A DNA stretch of 64,000 bases, taken from contig JASEVX010000010.1 in assembly GCA_031761405.1 (NCBI GenBank), positions 30,433,059 through 30,497,058 of the forward strand. Reading direction: 5' to 3'. How positions within the stretch are numbered: the stretch's first letter is position 1; each line of letters begins with the position of its first letter. The position numbers were made by a program, and so were the translations under genes. This document shows, one piece after another, positions 8,823-21,626 of the stretch. The notes under the pieces were generated by a model that was not told the DNA's origin, made no database searches, and saw nothing but the letters and a program-made list of their open reading frames with translations. The stretch comes from Serripes groenlandicus (lineage: Eukaryota; Mollusca; Bivalvia; Cardiida; Cardiidae).

Positions 8823-9715
8823 ATGAGTTCAACTTCAAAACATTTACCTGGTTTCTTCAGATTCCGATTCATCTTTCTCTATGGAATCTGTCTCATTTCC
8901 ATCATTCGCATTATGCTTATTGCCATTTACCACACTGCATAAACATTTCACATGATAATTCTGAAAGTAAATAGATTAATAGATTAATATACTTTCTATT
9001 AGAGTTAGATTAGTTTTTAATTCCCAAACAACAAGAATAAATGTGATCTTTCCAGATATGGGTCGATGATCCAAATTTCAAGCACTGTCTTACGGTCTCT
9101 CATTGAGTAACGAAATCTCCCGCTAAATCTTTTTTCAAATTGTGAGGTATATGTATATATTATAAAAGGAAGCCTTCCGAAGGTTATACATATAAGCAAT
9201 CCAGGTATCATTGTATCAACCAATTAAGTAAAAGCGAAGCTTGACTGTAAAGGCTGTCGGGTGTGAACAGATAATCAGAAGTTTATAGATTACCATACCG
9301 CAACAGTGAACTACAAAGAGACCAAAGGTCAAAGGAACAAGCGGATATGGCCGATGAACTTGTTAACCCCTGTCACCTCTAACCTACAGTAAGTCATAAG
9401 GATCACTTGCTACTAAGAAAGCTCGATAGCCAGACAGTATAATTGTCCCCTTGTATACACATACCTTGTCTTTTTAATATTCAGTACTGTCCTTCTTACA
9501 ACATTCTATGTGACAAGAGTGGATGATTTGGATCCACATATGCACAAATCAGAGACTGACTTAGAAGGTGGTAATTAACCACAAAAGTGAAAGGGTGGCA
9601 TAGGCCGGTTCAGAAATGACTCCTTCACTAAATTATACAAATGCACACCAAGAGCGCCATATAAGACCAAGATAATTAACATGCTTTGTCGCTCCAGATT
9701 TATCAAATGACATTC
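8823..9715. other. No recognisable feature
   Basis: About 890 bp without a supportable gene or repeat. Short reading frames of 68-97 codons here lack composition or motifs suggesting coding. Confidence 0.5.
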
Positions 9716-10030
9716 AGACCTCTAGATAAGAATAGTATTTCACATCCCTAAATCCTTATATGACCCTCAAACCCCATGTTGTAGATACACAAATGAATCC
9801 CCTTAGTGAGATGATTTTAGAGTATCCGCAACAATGACAACATTAGTCCTAGGCTACATAGAAAGACATCGCATATGGTCATTTTTCATTTTGTTATTAT
9901 CCTGCATGCACAATAAATGACAGATGATAAAACGAGTAAACAAAAGTAAATTATTTGGACAATGAAAACATAGGGTTTAATTTAGTCATAAGTGTGTTGG
10001 GGGAAAATATTCTCCTTATCTAGTCCTCTG
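9716..10030. mobile_element. MITE-B copy, enlarged
   Basis: cctctagataag at the left and ccttatctagtcctctg at the right match MITE-B. The internal 'ccctcaaaccccatgttgta' matches 5208-5225. Roughly 100-140 bp of extra sequence sits in the right half (about 9845-9960). Confidence 0.55.
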
Positions 10031-10483
10031 CATATTGATGTCAGCGCAGACAATCGCAAACCCGAGTCACAGTGATAGAATAGACGACCATTCGGCACTG
10101 CATGGTCGTCAGTGAGGGCAGTGCCCGTGCAGACTACAAATAGTGAACGGGAGAACAACAAACGATATACATCTATCAAATAATAGCATTTACCAGAACA
10201 GTGTAGGATAATATTGTATCCTTGCTCGTTGAAACTCCTACCGAGTTCCTAAAAAGTGTTGTCAAGTATCTCAAATGTCGCATTGTAGAGTATCGAACAC
10301 AAATCGACAGTTACTTTAACGCGAAAACTAATGACACAGTTTGGCATCGGATTGGTATAAAAACCCGAACAGACATTTACTAGATTGGTTACCTCCCTTT
10401 ATAAGAGAATAATTTTTAACACGTTAATGTCGGGTTTGTTCGATTTGCTAATTTAGACAAGTTTGTGAATAAAACTAGCATTT
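10031..10483. other. No recognisable feature
   Basis: No gene or repeat I can support. Confidence 0.4.
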
Positions 10484-10890
10484 AACAAAAAAGGGGCCAT
10501 TATGGTCCTATATCGCTCACCTGGTTTAATAGAACTTCAATAGTTTTCAAAGTTTTTACTCTATACGTATAAGGAAAACAAGCAAAGCCTTACGGAAAAG
10601 CAACACAACCCTAAATTGTTGACACTGTTCAAATAGATTTATATTTACATAAAGATATGTCTTTCAACCAATCACTATTGCTTGGCAAATGTATGCAGAG
10701 TGTCACTGAAGAAACATTTCTACACATTTTTCTTGAAATCAGACAAGCACTTTCTTAAGAATGGATTTTTAAAAATTGTCATTTTGCCCTCTTTGTGATG
10801 CCGCCTGACTACCATGTTTTTCAACCAATTAAAGATTGGCTATTTTTCTCCCTTTTTGATGTGGCCCAAGATCCCAAGGTATATGTATTG
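10484..10890 (+). repeat. Dispersed repeat with 'ggggccattatgg' head
   Basis: Begins aaaaaaggggccattatggt, then cctatatcgctcacctgg. This head is the + strand counterpart of the minus-strand head closing the 53-54 kb element (agagggccatgatgccc...cgctcacctg). The last about 110 bp ('aaatcagacaagcactttct' to 'accatgtttttcaacc') is related to 48430-48545. Confidence 0.5.
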
Positions 10891-10998
10891 GTTTCTTTCT
10901 ATATATACATTAACCCTTTTGCCCACATACAACTTCATATATGTTATTTTCACGGCATTTCCAGGGATTCTCAAAAGTTACTCATACGTTGGGCATAA

Positions 10999-11176
10999 GT
11001 CGACAACGCTGGACATACGCCGATCAAACGCTGTGATATGCTGTGATACGCTGCCATAAATTGTATATAAGTTAGTTATAGGTTAGACATACAATATGTA
11101 TACGTTCAATACGTTATGCATACGCCCAAATTATTCATGCTTTAGATTTTTTGTTGGCGTATACCGACGTGTTGAC
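10999..11176. repeat. Possible small inverted-repeat element
   Basis: gtcgacaacgctggacatac (from 10999) is imperfectly complementary to gtataccgacgtgttgac (to 11176). Between them are TACG-rich degenerate repeats (catacgttgggcat, gttatgcatacgccc). One weak copy, so tentative. Confidence 0.3.
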
Positions 11177-11264
11177 ATTGTTTAATGATTTTTCATACAC
11201 TAGATAACAGTTTCGCTAACAATTCATAGTGTGATTGCTACATAAGTTTCCAGTCCTACTGATC

Positions 11265-11470
11265 CATTTCTCCTAACATCAGTAGGTAAGTCAATTTGTT
11301 AACCTAACTATTGTCCTTGGCGCTAAGGAGGGAAAGCCGCCATTAGCTAAGGAGGGAAAGCCATTACAACATATTTTAAAGTATATGGCATTACCCGACC
11401 GCGTTTCGATCCCGCGACCTTCCGCACCGCGCAAAAGCGCTACATCAACGGGGCCCATCCAATCCTCCTA
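11265..11470 (-). repeat. SINE, minus strand, with internal duplication
   Basis: On the minus strand a B-box-like gtcgcgggatcgaaacg (about 11401-11420) and the 'aatggcggctttccctcctta' body of the SINE family. The segment gctaaggagggaaagcc is present twice (11332-11350, 11356-11373). Confidence 0.5.
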
Positions 11471-11684
11471 CAACATGTTATCGTCGCCATTGATTTGGAA
11501 TAAACCGTTTTAAATGTGTATTGAATTTCATTATCAAGCATGTGTAGCAAATGATGAAAACTATGACTAGGCTGCACACATACTGGTCTTAGTGCACATC
11601 TTTCACAAATGCATCTCTAGGTCATTCATTATGGCACGTGCATACATGTATATTGTTCACCCCGTGTCAACATGTACATGTATA

Positions 11685-11756
11685 CGCTTTTAGATCCGTC
11701 TGCAGAAGACACATTTTAAACCATTCTGGCAAAATGAGAAATTGCTCAAAATGAGC
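11685..11756 (+). mobile_element. MITE-A fragment
   Basis: ccgtctgcagaagacacatt and gagaaattgctcaaaatgagcaa, then abruptly joined to SINE sequence. Confidence 0.45.
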
Positions 11757-11875
11757 AACGACCGCTAAGGAAGGCGGCCATTTCTACCGTTTTAAAAGTC
11801 TTTGGTATGACCCGGCCAGGGATCGAACCCGCGATATCTGAAGACCATGTACGACCAAACAACTGGTGATCCGAC
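11757..11875 (-). repeat. SINE fragment, minus strand
   Basis: B box ggttcgatcc on the minus strand (about 11820-11829) with the family's 'gtagaaatggccgccttcct' body. The A box end is eroded. Confidence 0.5.
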
Positions 11876-11904
11876 TGTGTAGAATGTGTAGTATGATGTA
11901 AACA

Positions 11905-12050
11905 GTACTAAAGATAAGGGGTTGTTTTCATGTTCTAAAATCTTGATTTGAGACGATGCTTTCGAGTACCCCCAACATAGGTTTTGTTGAGTATTAAGAG
12001 AGATATTACGGGGATAAGACCAGTGTACCCTTATCTCTTATCTAGTGTAA
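11905..12050. mobile_element. MITE-B copy, one palindrome arm deleted
   Basis: aagataaggggttgttttca at the left, 'gttctaaaatcttgatttga', one arm of the palindrome (cccaacatagg) and ctcttatctagtg at the right. Compared with 5166-5333, the left palindrome arm is missing. Confidence 0.6.
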
Positions 12051-12097
12051 TTATCAAAAATCTCAAAACCTCCGATGGTCTATCTCGTGTTATCTGG

Positions 12098-12303
12098 CTT
12101 AGCCATTTTGACACATACAGACGACTTCTGAAAACATCTTGGCAAAAGGAGAAATTGCCCAAACCAAGCAATTGATCCGTTTGCCACAATGTTTTCAACT
12201 ATTTTCAATAATTTAACTTTCATTTCAAGAGGGTTTCCATAGTTTTGTCAAGATAATGTTAATGTCGTCTGCGGCAGATTTGTTGTATGTAGGAAAGGAT
12301 GAA
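12098..12303 (+). mobile_element. MITE-A copy, decayed ends
   Basis: cagacgacttctgaaaacat, hairpin gaaattgcccaaaccaagcaattg, gtcgtctgcggcagatttgt and gtatgtaggaaaggatgaa. Terminal TTAA motifs are lost. Confidence 0.6.
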
Positions 12304-13204
12304 TGATTATCTCTTTTTCCTGCAGTCGGATGTATCAAAGACACCAATACAAGGTTTATCAAGAGACCAGTACTGCCGGGGGCTGAACTTCAGATATCAG
12401 GCTTATTCTGGACGACACTTTCCGTCTCAGGGGGATAGAGGTATAGCCATATTTTGCTTCCCGAAACAGAAATCCACAGGAGGCGAATAGAGTCTGTCAA
12501 TCGGGTGCTGAACTTCAGACATGTCTTAGTATTCAATGAATATTATAAGACAATAAATATTGAAGAACTACATTATACTCAAATACGAAATCCTTGTAAA
12601 CGCTTTGTTTGTGCTATCACAGAAACATATAGACACAATGCTTACAAAGTCAGAATGGATTTTCCGTTTTCTGCAGGCTATGATTGATGGGCTTGGATCT
12701 GGGTTCCTACCGTTATATTATTTATCGAGATATAATTTATTAGAAGTTATGATATCAGAGAAGGGGAAACGTAATAAGCTGAAACTAAGCTTAAAATGAC
12801 GTTAGAAAGTATCAAGCAGGATCCTAAAACGCTGTATGATTTTACTTTGTTTGACGAGAAAAAGAAGGACGATGTGGACGGAGATGCAACGGAACGGAAA
12901 CTAAAGCTGAGAATGAAGAGTCTACGGAAGCGTACATACACATCAGCCGTTTGCAGAGAAATGTTAATCCTCAAGCAGGGGTATTTGAATAGATATGCAG
13001 CAAGATACATTTGAAAACCCGGTGACAAAAGTACAAGTAGACCTTGGGAGCTGGATATCTAGGTTAGAACTCCGTTAGGGTCAAACCTTAGACTCTAGAA
13101 AAAGGATAAAGCGCTAATGGCTTCTCTACTTCATGGTCAGAGTTTCCGGGATAGCATTATGACGGATGAACCGATGTCATAACAAATACTATCTGTTCAA
13201 ACAA
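12304..13204. other. Unique-looking stretch, only short open frames
   Basis: The least repeat-like part of the first 14 kb. Overlapping frames of 60-93 codons occur on both strands; the one at 12796-13014 is lysine- and arginine-rich (…DEKKKDDVDGDATERKLK…). None has a recognisable motif, a promoter or splice logic, so I do not call a gene. The final bases around 13010 show a MITE-A scrap (catttgaaaacccggtgac). Confidence 0.3.
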
Positions 13205-13310
13205 ACACCTCCTCCATAATGTTTTCAACTCTATTTTATGATAAAAGAGTGTAAACATTTTGTCTCGATGCTTAAAATGTCGTCAATGTATTTATGTGGT
13301 AAACGGTTAT
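13205..13310. mobile_element. MITE-A scraps
   Basis: cctccataatgttttcaact and aatgtcgtcaatgtatttat...gtggtaaacgg are decayed right-half pieces. 13311-13795 shows nothing I recognise. Confidence 0.3.
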
Positions 13311-13795
13311 GGATACGATGCAGTTTTCTCTTACGGATTTTGTGATTTAGGTAAACTGCCGTAAATAGAACTGTAATACCCTGAATGACGTAAATGTAAT
13401 GTCAAGCTAAATTTAAACGAATGACATTTTTTCACAAGTATGTTTCACTTATTACACGTACATAAGTCAGGACAACCAATAGCGCGATTTACTGTACATT
13501 GAATGCACGACAAGGCAAACTACGATACTATTGTGGTCACAAAAGATTCACGAAGACAATACATTCGTAACAAATAAAAGCTTAACAAACACAATGGATA
13601 TGTTCGTCAGCACGGTGTTCAAAGAAAGGTAAAAGAATTTTCATAAATATATTTTGGGTGTAAATACAGTAAATACCGAGGGGACCACACAGCTCATCGG
13701 TCACCGTTCCCCCAAAACAGCGTCTTTGGACGGACTTGTGTATATTATAGATCCGACATGTTTATGAACAATTCTTTAGACCATTCTTAGATTGA

Positions 13796-13998
13796 TTTTT
13801 GTTTTATGCCGCTTTCAACAATGTTTCAGTTATATCACGCGGTTTCCTTGACAACTTACCAGTTATACTGGTACATTTATCCTGACGACAGCCAGTCGTT
13901 ATGCTAACCCCGCAACCCTGAACGCTTTGAAGGGCAGCCATTACTACCATTTTTTAAGTATTTCGTATGACCTGACCGGGGATCGCACCGGATACCAT
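13796..13998 (-). repeat. SINE, minus strand
   Basis: Tail at the left (gccgctttcaacaatgtttc = gaaacattgttgaaagcggc on the minus strand), body 'agccagtcgttatgctaacc' matching 168-338, and a decayed B box (ccggggatcgcaccgg, about 13975-13990). Confidence 0.55.
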
Positions 13999-15941
13999 TA
14001 TAAGAATGCAAAATACGCAAATCCAGACAGCTCATTCGGTAGCTACGGGGGTTGTCAACCAAAAGGGGAGAACCACAGCTTGGTGATCAACATACATTCA
14101 GAGGTTTTAAAAGGGCAATGCGTCAGGCGTCATTGCCAATCTTTTTTCCGACGTTAGTTAATGTATTGAGTACTGGTTTGAGGAAGCCAGGAAAGACATG
14201 AGTGTCCGAACAGTTTTTCGTGATATTGCTGAACAATTGTTGAAACTGTGATTGCGTTAAACCAATAAATCAATCTGCAAAATCAAGAACTCGAGAAAAG
14301 ACAGTTTTCAACAGTTTAACATACAACAAAATGAAACACAAACACACGGAGACATAAGGAGCGAAATGAAATAACAGCAATCATTTCATGCACCATTGTG
14401 GACTCTAGTAAAGTATCGACCCGGATCAGCCTAAGCATGCCGCGCAGGATTACCTGGATAGACACGTTTCGCCTACTCTGGATTTTCTGTTTCAGGAATA
14501 ATTACTCTATACCTCTAAAATATGTTTAAAAGTTTTCGAAAAAAGCTTCTATTACTAATTGGCAAACAGTGTATATTGCTCGTTTTTAAAAAACATAGTT
14601 TGGCCACAATTCTTTCAAAAAATATCTGCTACAGCTGGGAAAGAGTTACCAACACAACATACAACCATTATAGGAATAATTCCAGGGACATGATACTGTT
14701 TTACCAACACTATTGCAACCAAATGATTATATGCTTCAGAAAGTAGAAAACATCGGCACATGTGTATGTTATATGTGAACAGCGTAACTATTGATAAGAC
14801 TGATTGCTCAGACTGATCTGAATCAATACTAATCATCGGCATAAACGCAAACGCGTACTTTTTGCAATACACTGGCGTATGTATTACTTTGATGAAAAGT
14901 GTAGGTTCGGACCAGCCTGTCTATCTGATCCGTCTCATCAGAAAATACACAACTTGATAGAAGCATCTAACAAAACACATGTACATGTATATATGTTATA
15001 TGTGAACAGCATAGATATTAGTGATGGTTGTGACTGATCTGAAAACCTTCTACGACTTATTGACAAACAGTGCATATTCAGATCCAGCTGTGTGCATGCA
15101 CATGGTGATCAGGATATGTACTGATCAGAAATGCATAAACCCTTTCCCACTTACAACAAATCTTCAACAGACTACTTTGAAAACAACTGAGCAAAAATAT
15201 AAAAAACCTATATACATTGAATTCAAATTATTAAATAGAAGTGAAAACTTTGTCAAAACTAACAATATAGGTTCAGATCAGACTCACTGTTCACCTGCTC
15301 GATCTCATCAGGGTTTACACAACTTGACAGAAGCATTTAACACAGCGTGTATATGTTATATGTGCACAGCGTAGATATTGATTAAACTGCTATTGCTAAG
15401 ACTGATCTGAATCTAAAGTATTCACAAAAGTAAAATTGTACCTTTTTGCGATGCACAGGTATGTATTACAACTGTAGATAAATATCTGCCTATGCATCCA
15501 AGCTGAATGATTCAAATATATTTACTTTTAGAAGTCTTTCGAAAAACCTTCTAGGTATGACTTAATTGGCAAACAGTGCATATTAGATTCATCTGTGTGG
15601 ATGCACAGGATGATCTGGATCTGTACTGATCACAAATGCCTTAACCCTCTTAACACATCTGCAGCAGACGACTTTAAAAACAGTTGAACAAAAATGAGGA
15701 AAACCGATAATTAAATTCCAATTATTAAATATAGTTAAAAGCATTGCGGCAACCTTCTATGACTTACAGGCAAACAGTGCATATTCAGATCCAGTTGTGT
15801 GGATGCACAGGATGATCTAGATCTGTACTTATCACAAAGGCCTTAATGCTTGTACACAAATGATTATATGCTTCAGATCCAACACATAATCGCATCACTG
15901 GGCGAACTCTTGTGATCATCATCAGCCAAAACATGATAGGG

Positions 15942-16058
15942 TGCGAGTATCAAATGAGTAAAGACCATGAAATAAGGTACAAGTATCAAATGAGCAAGCG
16001 CATGAGATAAGGTACAAGTATCAAATGATTAAGCGCATTAGATAAGGTACAAGTTTAC
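15942..16058 (+). repeat. 35-bp minisatellite, 3 units (copy 1)
   Basis: About three units of the 'aagtatcaaatgagcaag...cat.agataaggtac' motif at the position where copy 2 has about 26 (23381-24305). A single unit occurs at 17883-17935, and decayed singles at about 19990 and 30195. Confidence 0.75.
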
Positions 16059-16999
16059 TTTAATGAAACGTGTAGGGACGGACCAGCCTGCATATCTGAG
16101 CGTCTCATCATAATATACACAACTTGACAGAAGCATCTAACAAAATACATGTACATGTATATATGTAATATGTAAACAGCATAGATATTAGTGATGGTTG
16201 GGACTGATCTGAAAACCTTCTACGACTTATTGAGAAACAGTGCTGTGTCAGATCCAGTTGTGTTGACGCACATGGTGATCTGTATATGTACTGATCAGAA
16301 ACGCCTTAACCCTTTCTCACTTGCAAATCTGCAGCAGATGACTTTGAAAACAACTGAGTAGAAATATGGAAAATATATATAAATAGAGTGGAAAACATTG
16401 TGGCAAAAGGAGAAATTGTTAAAGTTGAGATTTTCTTTCTTTTGGTCACAATGTTTTCACAAGTCGTCTGTTTTTCCAAGTTTTAGTATATAATATTTAC
16501 CAGTCATTTAATACCCGATATATAATCTCAAGTCCGATTTATTCCATCCAAGAAAACCTAACACATTCTAGTGTTATCCAAATATGTGTGAGTGGCCGGA
16601 TCTGTTGGTGCAGATGTGCAATTTAATTACAATCTTCACTGAAGTCTTATTTAAGCTAGCTCGGTATGTAAATTTTTTATATTATCATCAGTAAATGGGT
16701 TAAAACATGTCTGCCGGTTGTTTTATTTAAGTTATGATAATGATTTTCAGGATATGATTTTTTTTCAAAACATCATCAAATTGACACAGGTTTAATATAT
16801 GTCCGCCTATATATAATATCATCTACCACTCACTTTTTACTCTCATCACTATTTGTAATTACCCCAGACATATACTTCTCTACCTTATCTTTAATTTGTT
16901 CTCACTCTTACACAACGTTTTACTCTCATGCCTTGGCTGTAATTTGTACTGGTACGCACAGAATATTTTATTATTAACACAAACATTCATTCAAATCAC

Positions 17000-17610
17000 A
17001 GCTTCCTTTTCTTCCTCCGGTTCTACATTTGTTCCGACTTCTAGAATTGATTTTGCAGAACACCAATCTGCAAAGACTGACCACTTAGCATCAAAGACGA
17101 TTCTAGTGGACAGCAGTCTAGATTCATCGAAACGAGAGGCAACTTTCTCAGAAAAGTGTCAAATTGATCGCTGGATAACATCCAAGCGTGAAGATGTAGC
17201 ATAGCCGGGTTTGGATGAAAACGCCGACCTAGCTCCCGATGCCAAATTGGGGCTATCAGTAGGACTCTTGTGTACTGATGAGAGCGAAGGATTTTCTGAA
17301 TCATGATTGGGATCCACACGAACGGGGGGAAAGTGTACCCGAACAGAAGGTCCCAATCGAGGGTCAATGCGTCCACTGCCATTGCTGCAGGGTCGTACAT
17401 AGGTGACAGAGAATCAGCCGATGATCGACTTTGGTGGCAAAGAGATCCACTAACGGAGTTCAGAAGCGGGGGAACAGGGAGTGAACTATTGTCTGATTCA
17501 ATGTCCCATTCGCAGGCAAGATTGTTCTGAAGCGATAGCTTGTCCGTCAGAACATTGAGGCGACCTGGAACATGCTTGACTAGAAGGTCAAGCGATATTT
17601 CCCGGTACCA
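17000..17610 (-). pseudogene. DIRS-like retroelement fragment (RNase H end and recombinase start)
   Basis: Conceptual minus-strand translation in shifting frames gives, in order: KHVPGRLNVLTDKLS (like the HIPGRLNVLADSLSR end of DIRS RNase H), MYDPAAMAVDALTLDWDLLF...FPPF (the 'DPEAWAVDALS..W..L.AY.FPPF' block), LLIAPIW, FHPNPAMLHLHAWMLS, then STRIVFDAKWSVFADWC, which resembles the start of the tyrosine recombinase ('R.Y..KW..F..WC'). The 'DLFAT' motif is only partly preserved. Family knowledge: DIRS elements encode RT, RNase H and a tyrosine recombinase. Frameshifts and a 77-bp deletion near 17231 make it non-functional. A paralogous copy is at 28240-28880. It is a different subfamily from 36060-40590. 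Confidence 0.65.
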
Positions 17611-18226
17611 CAGAAGGAGTTATGTACATTTGCCTAGTGTTAAAACAAATTAAGTGATTCGTACGACGTAGCAGTTTCTAATAGGCTTATGATAATATTC
17701 TAATAATAATAATAAGCGGCACGCGAAGAAATTTTGGATGACATTAAACAGGTTTGAGATCATATATAAGTTATTAAATGACAGGTACGTATCCGTTTTT
17801 AAACAAATAATTATATGCTTCAGATACAAGATAAAAATCGGCACACGAAGCTTATGTGATCTTATGATCAGCCACAACATGATAGGGTGTGCGTTTCAAT
17901 TGAGCAGGTACATGGGAAAAGGTACAAATTTGTAATAATGAACAATGTAGTTTCATTTCAGAGCAGCATATACATCTGACCTGTCTTATAAGCATATACA
18001 CAACTTAACAGAAGCATCTAATAAAGCGTGTATATGTTATGGGAACAACGTAGATATTGATTAGACTGTTATTGCTTAAATTCATCCATGCAAACTTGTA
18101 CGTTTTGCGATGCACAGGTGTATGTATTACAACTGTAGATACATATCTGACCATGCATCCAAGCTGAAGGATTCAAATAGATATACTTTTAGAAGTCGTT
18201 CGAAAAACCTTCTATGTATGACTTAA

Positions 18227-19007
18227 GGTAGTAGGAGCCTAATGGGCATCATTTCAAATTATGATCAGCTTGATAATTTCTTAATGTGTATCATTTCCTG
18301 GATTCAAAAACAAAATTTAAAAGAAATTTACCGTCAAATAACAATTTTATTCTAATTTGAATTACCCTACCCCACTTTCAGAATTTTCGATAAAAACGAC
18401 ATCACCCGAGAGACAAGAAAAATCCTTCATTTCATTTATTTTTCAACATTTTGGTAATAATTTGTTATCAAAGTAACAAGAAAAATATTTGCTTTCAGAG
18501 ATAATACATTATTGATCACATCACCAACAAATATAATCAAACTGTACTGAAATAGCCATATGGTATTACAATTTTAACATACTGTTTTGACCGCGTAAAA
18601 TCGAAACATCGACGTTTAAAAGCAAAAATCAACACGTTCTAGAAATACTCATGACCTGTTCTTTATTAATAATTAACTTTAACCTTTTGGAAACATTATG
18701 CAAAAAAATCAAGATGTTTTACCGTCAAATTTAAAAAAAAAAAATAGAGTTTGAAATTCCCAACCCCCTATTTCAGCCGTGACTGCAAGTATTAAAATTT
18801 CAAAGAAGCCAATATTTATGTAAAAACATGTATTTAATTACTTTTTAATGTAAAAAGTGTTAGCAAATGAAAAAAAAGAAGAAAAAAAAGAAAGATAATA
18901 GTTGTGCTTTTGGAGGGATTCGAACCACTACCTTGAAACACTCCTAAAGCAGCCTAAAGCATTACAATTGAAGAGTTTCAAGTGGAGGTTTTCATTAGGC
19001 TACAACC
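18227..19007. mobile_element. 781-bp TTAA-targeted element, private to copy 1
   Basis: Copy 1 reads ...gactTAA-like TTAA (18223-18226), then ggtagtaggagcctaatg ... cattaggctacaacc, then TTAA (19008-19011) and ttggcaaacag. Copy 2 at 29285-29305 has the uninterrupted cttaattggcaaacag with a single TTAA (29292-29295). The ends are imperfect inverted repeats (GGTAGTA..GCCTAATG versus GGTTGTAGCCTAATG). Interior is AT-rich with no open frame; one stretch on the minus strand (about 18905-18930, tggttcgaatccc) looks like a stray B box. TTAA duplication suggests mobilisation by a piggyBac-type transposase (inference). Confidence 0.75.
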
Positions 19008-20387
19008 TTAATTGGCAAACAGTGCATATTCAGATTCATCTGTGTGGATGCACAGGATGATCTGGATCTGTACTGATCACAAATGCCTTAACCCCTTCCC
19101 TCTTAACACATCTGCAGCAGACGACTTTAAAAACAGCCGCACAAAAATAAGGAAAACCGATAATTAAATTTCAATTATTAAATAGAGTTAAAAGCATCGC
19201 AACAAAAGTAGAAAATGCTCATTTCGAACACTAACCTTTGGTCACAATGTTTTCAAAAGTCGTCCGTTTACAGACGGGAAAGTGTTAAAGTTTGTTTGAA
19301 AAAACATCTACGTAAAAACAAGGAAACTCTATAAATAAAGGTATAATTAAAGTGAAAAGTTGAAAACAATGTTTTCAAAAGTTGTCTGCTACAGGTGCCA
19401 AAGGGTTAAGAACATGACATACAACCCTTACATTAATAATTCCAGAGATAATATAAAAATGTGTTTTGCCAACAATATATCTGTTATTACACAAATAATC
19501 CTATGCTACAGATTATAGAAACAATCAGCTCACTTGACCCTACTGTATCGAATTATTAAATAAAGCTTTGAGCAATTACTTTTGTCACATAGTTCTCGAA
19601 AAGAGTCTGCTGCAGGCGGGGAAAGGTCAACGTTTGTTATGGTGGATCACTGCTGATCTATTTTTAAAAACATCTAGGTCAAATTTATAAATAAAGGTTT
19701 ACTTTGTGATGGTTGAAATCATTGTTGCAAAATGAGAAATTGCGTTTTAAGCAATTCCCTGTACATGTATGTCACAATGTTTTCAAAAACTGTCTGCTAC
19801 AGGTGGGAAAGTGTTACGAACATGACATACAACTCTTACAGGAATAATTCTAGATATATGAAAAAATGCGTCTTCAAACAATAAATATATATATATATGC
19901 AATTACACAAATAATCCTATGCTACAGATACAATAAATACTAGAACTAATCGGCACACTGAGCAAACTGTTATGATTAACAACAACGTGATAGGATGTGA
20001 GTCTCAAATGAGCAAGTGCATGGGAAAGAGGTATAATGATCTGAATCTATACTATTCACACACGCAAAGTTGCAGGCGTATGTTTTAACATCTGTGCATC
20101 TATGCTGAAGGATTCAAATAGATAGTGTTTTAAGAAGTTTTTCGAAAAACCTTCTATGACTAATTGATAAACAGTGAAGATTCAAAACCAGCTGTGTGGA
20201 TGCACATGATGATCTGAATATATACTGGTAACAAATGCCTTAACCCTTCCCACTTACAAATCTGCAGCAGTCAACTTTGAAAACAACGTATATTAATTCA
20301 ATCTAAATTATTAAATACAGTAGGAAACATCGTTTCAAATTCCTGTTGATTTTCTGTTTCAGGAATCATTACTCTATACCTCTTTCC

Positions 20388-20483
20388 CCCGCGAGACGGA
20401 ACGTGTCGGCCCGGATCAGTCTGCGCAGGCTGATCTTGGTCGATACATAAACGGAGAGGCCATAATGTATTTTTTCTCGCGGG
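20388..20483. mobile_element. Small MITE with 9-bp GC-rich TIRs
   Basis: cccgcgaga (20388-20396) and tctcgcggg (20475-20483) are perfect inverted repeats. Interior contains 'cggatcagtctgcgcaggct'. GC-rich against an AT-rich background and absent from the matching place in copy 1 (about 14520). Confidence 0.5.
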
Positions 20484-21626
20484 ACGGCTCATTTGTTTTA
20501 TTCGCGCTGTGAATGTCGAAGGATTGAAATTAAAACGCTTCTATTACTAATTGGCAAAACAGTGCCAATTGCTAGTTTTGACAAATGTTTTTGCCACAAT
20601 GCTTTCAAAAGTTGTCCGCTACAGGTTGGAAAAGGTTAGGAACACAACATACAACCATTACAGGAATAATTCCAGGGACATGGAACACCATTTTGCCAAC
20701 AATATAGCCGTTTGTAACCAAATGAGTATATGCTTCAGATAGTAGAGCGAATCGGCACATGTGTATGTTATATGTGAACAGCGTAAATATTGATAAGACC
20801 GATTGCTCAGACTGATCTGAATCAATACTATTCATACATGCAATATTGTACCTTTTGCAATACACTGACGTATGTATTACAACTGTAAATAACTATCTGT
20901 CTGCATACAAGCTGAAAACCTTCTACAACTAGTTGACAAACAGTGCAGATTCAGATCCAGCTGTCTACTGATCAGAAATGCCTTAACACTTTTCCACAAA
21001 TCTGCAACAGACTACTTTGAAAACAACTGAGCAAAAATATGAAAATTCTATATAATTGAATTCAAATTATTAAATAGAAGTGAAAACAGTGGTAAAATTA
21101 ACAATGTAGGTTCAGATCAGCCTGTTCACTCGCTCTGTCTTATCAGAATGTATACTTGTATGTATTACAACTGAAGAAAATTATCTGCCTATGCATCCAA
21201 GCTGAAGGTTTCTAATATATATGTTTTGAGGTTTTTCGAAAAACCTTCTATGACTTATTGACAAACAGTGCGTATTCAGATCCAGTTGTGTGGATGCACA
21301 GGATGATCTGGATCTGTACTTATTACAAAGGCCTTAACATTGCAACAATGTTTTCAGAAGTTATCTGCTACAGGTGGGAAAGGGTTAAGCACACAACATA
21401 CAATCATTACAGAAATTAGTCCACGGACATGTAACAAAGTGATTTGCCAACAATATATGTCGCCGTGATATAACTCAAATAATGTTGAAAGCGGCGTAAA
21501 ACTCCAATAAAACAAATCCAACACCATATCCATTTGTACACACATGATTATATGCTTCAGATACACCAACTAATCGCATCACTGAGCAAATTCTTGTGAT
21601 CATCATCAGCAAAAACATGATAGTGT

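Larger units (their letters stand above)
14478..20342. repeat. Tandem segmental duplication, copy 1
   Basis: Colinear by eye, at roughly 85-90% identity, with 20343-30605. Anchors in order: 'ttttctgtttcaggaat' 14482/20350; 'cttctattactaattggc' 14546/20537; 'tgatcatcatcagc' 15912/21598; 'cctatatataatatcatc' 16806/28011; DIRS-like block 17000/28240; 'gtagcagtttctaatagg' 17669/28936; end 'aatacagtaggaaacat' 20314/30566. Inside, a roughly 120-bp module (caacttgacagaagcatc...cagcgtagatattg) and a second module (ttggcaaacagtgcatattc...ggatgcacaggatgatctg), each followed by MITE-A relics, recur many times. Private to copy 1: the 781-bp TTAA element at 18227 and a 77-bp deletion near 17231. Confidence 0.75.

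Noticed and set aside
12454..13028. Cluster of 60-93 codon frames on both strands
   Set aside because: Overlapping frames without motifs, splice logic or consistent codon bias; described as an unexplained stretch instead of a gene.
18900..18985. Possible tRNA gene on the minus strand (ggttcgaatccc)
   Set aside because: Only a B-box-like loop; the T stem pairs poorly and no acceptor stem or anticodon arm can be formed. It lies inside the 781-bp TTAA element.
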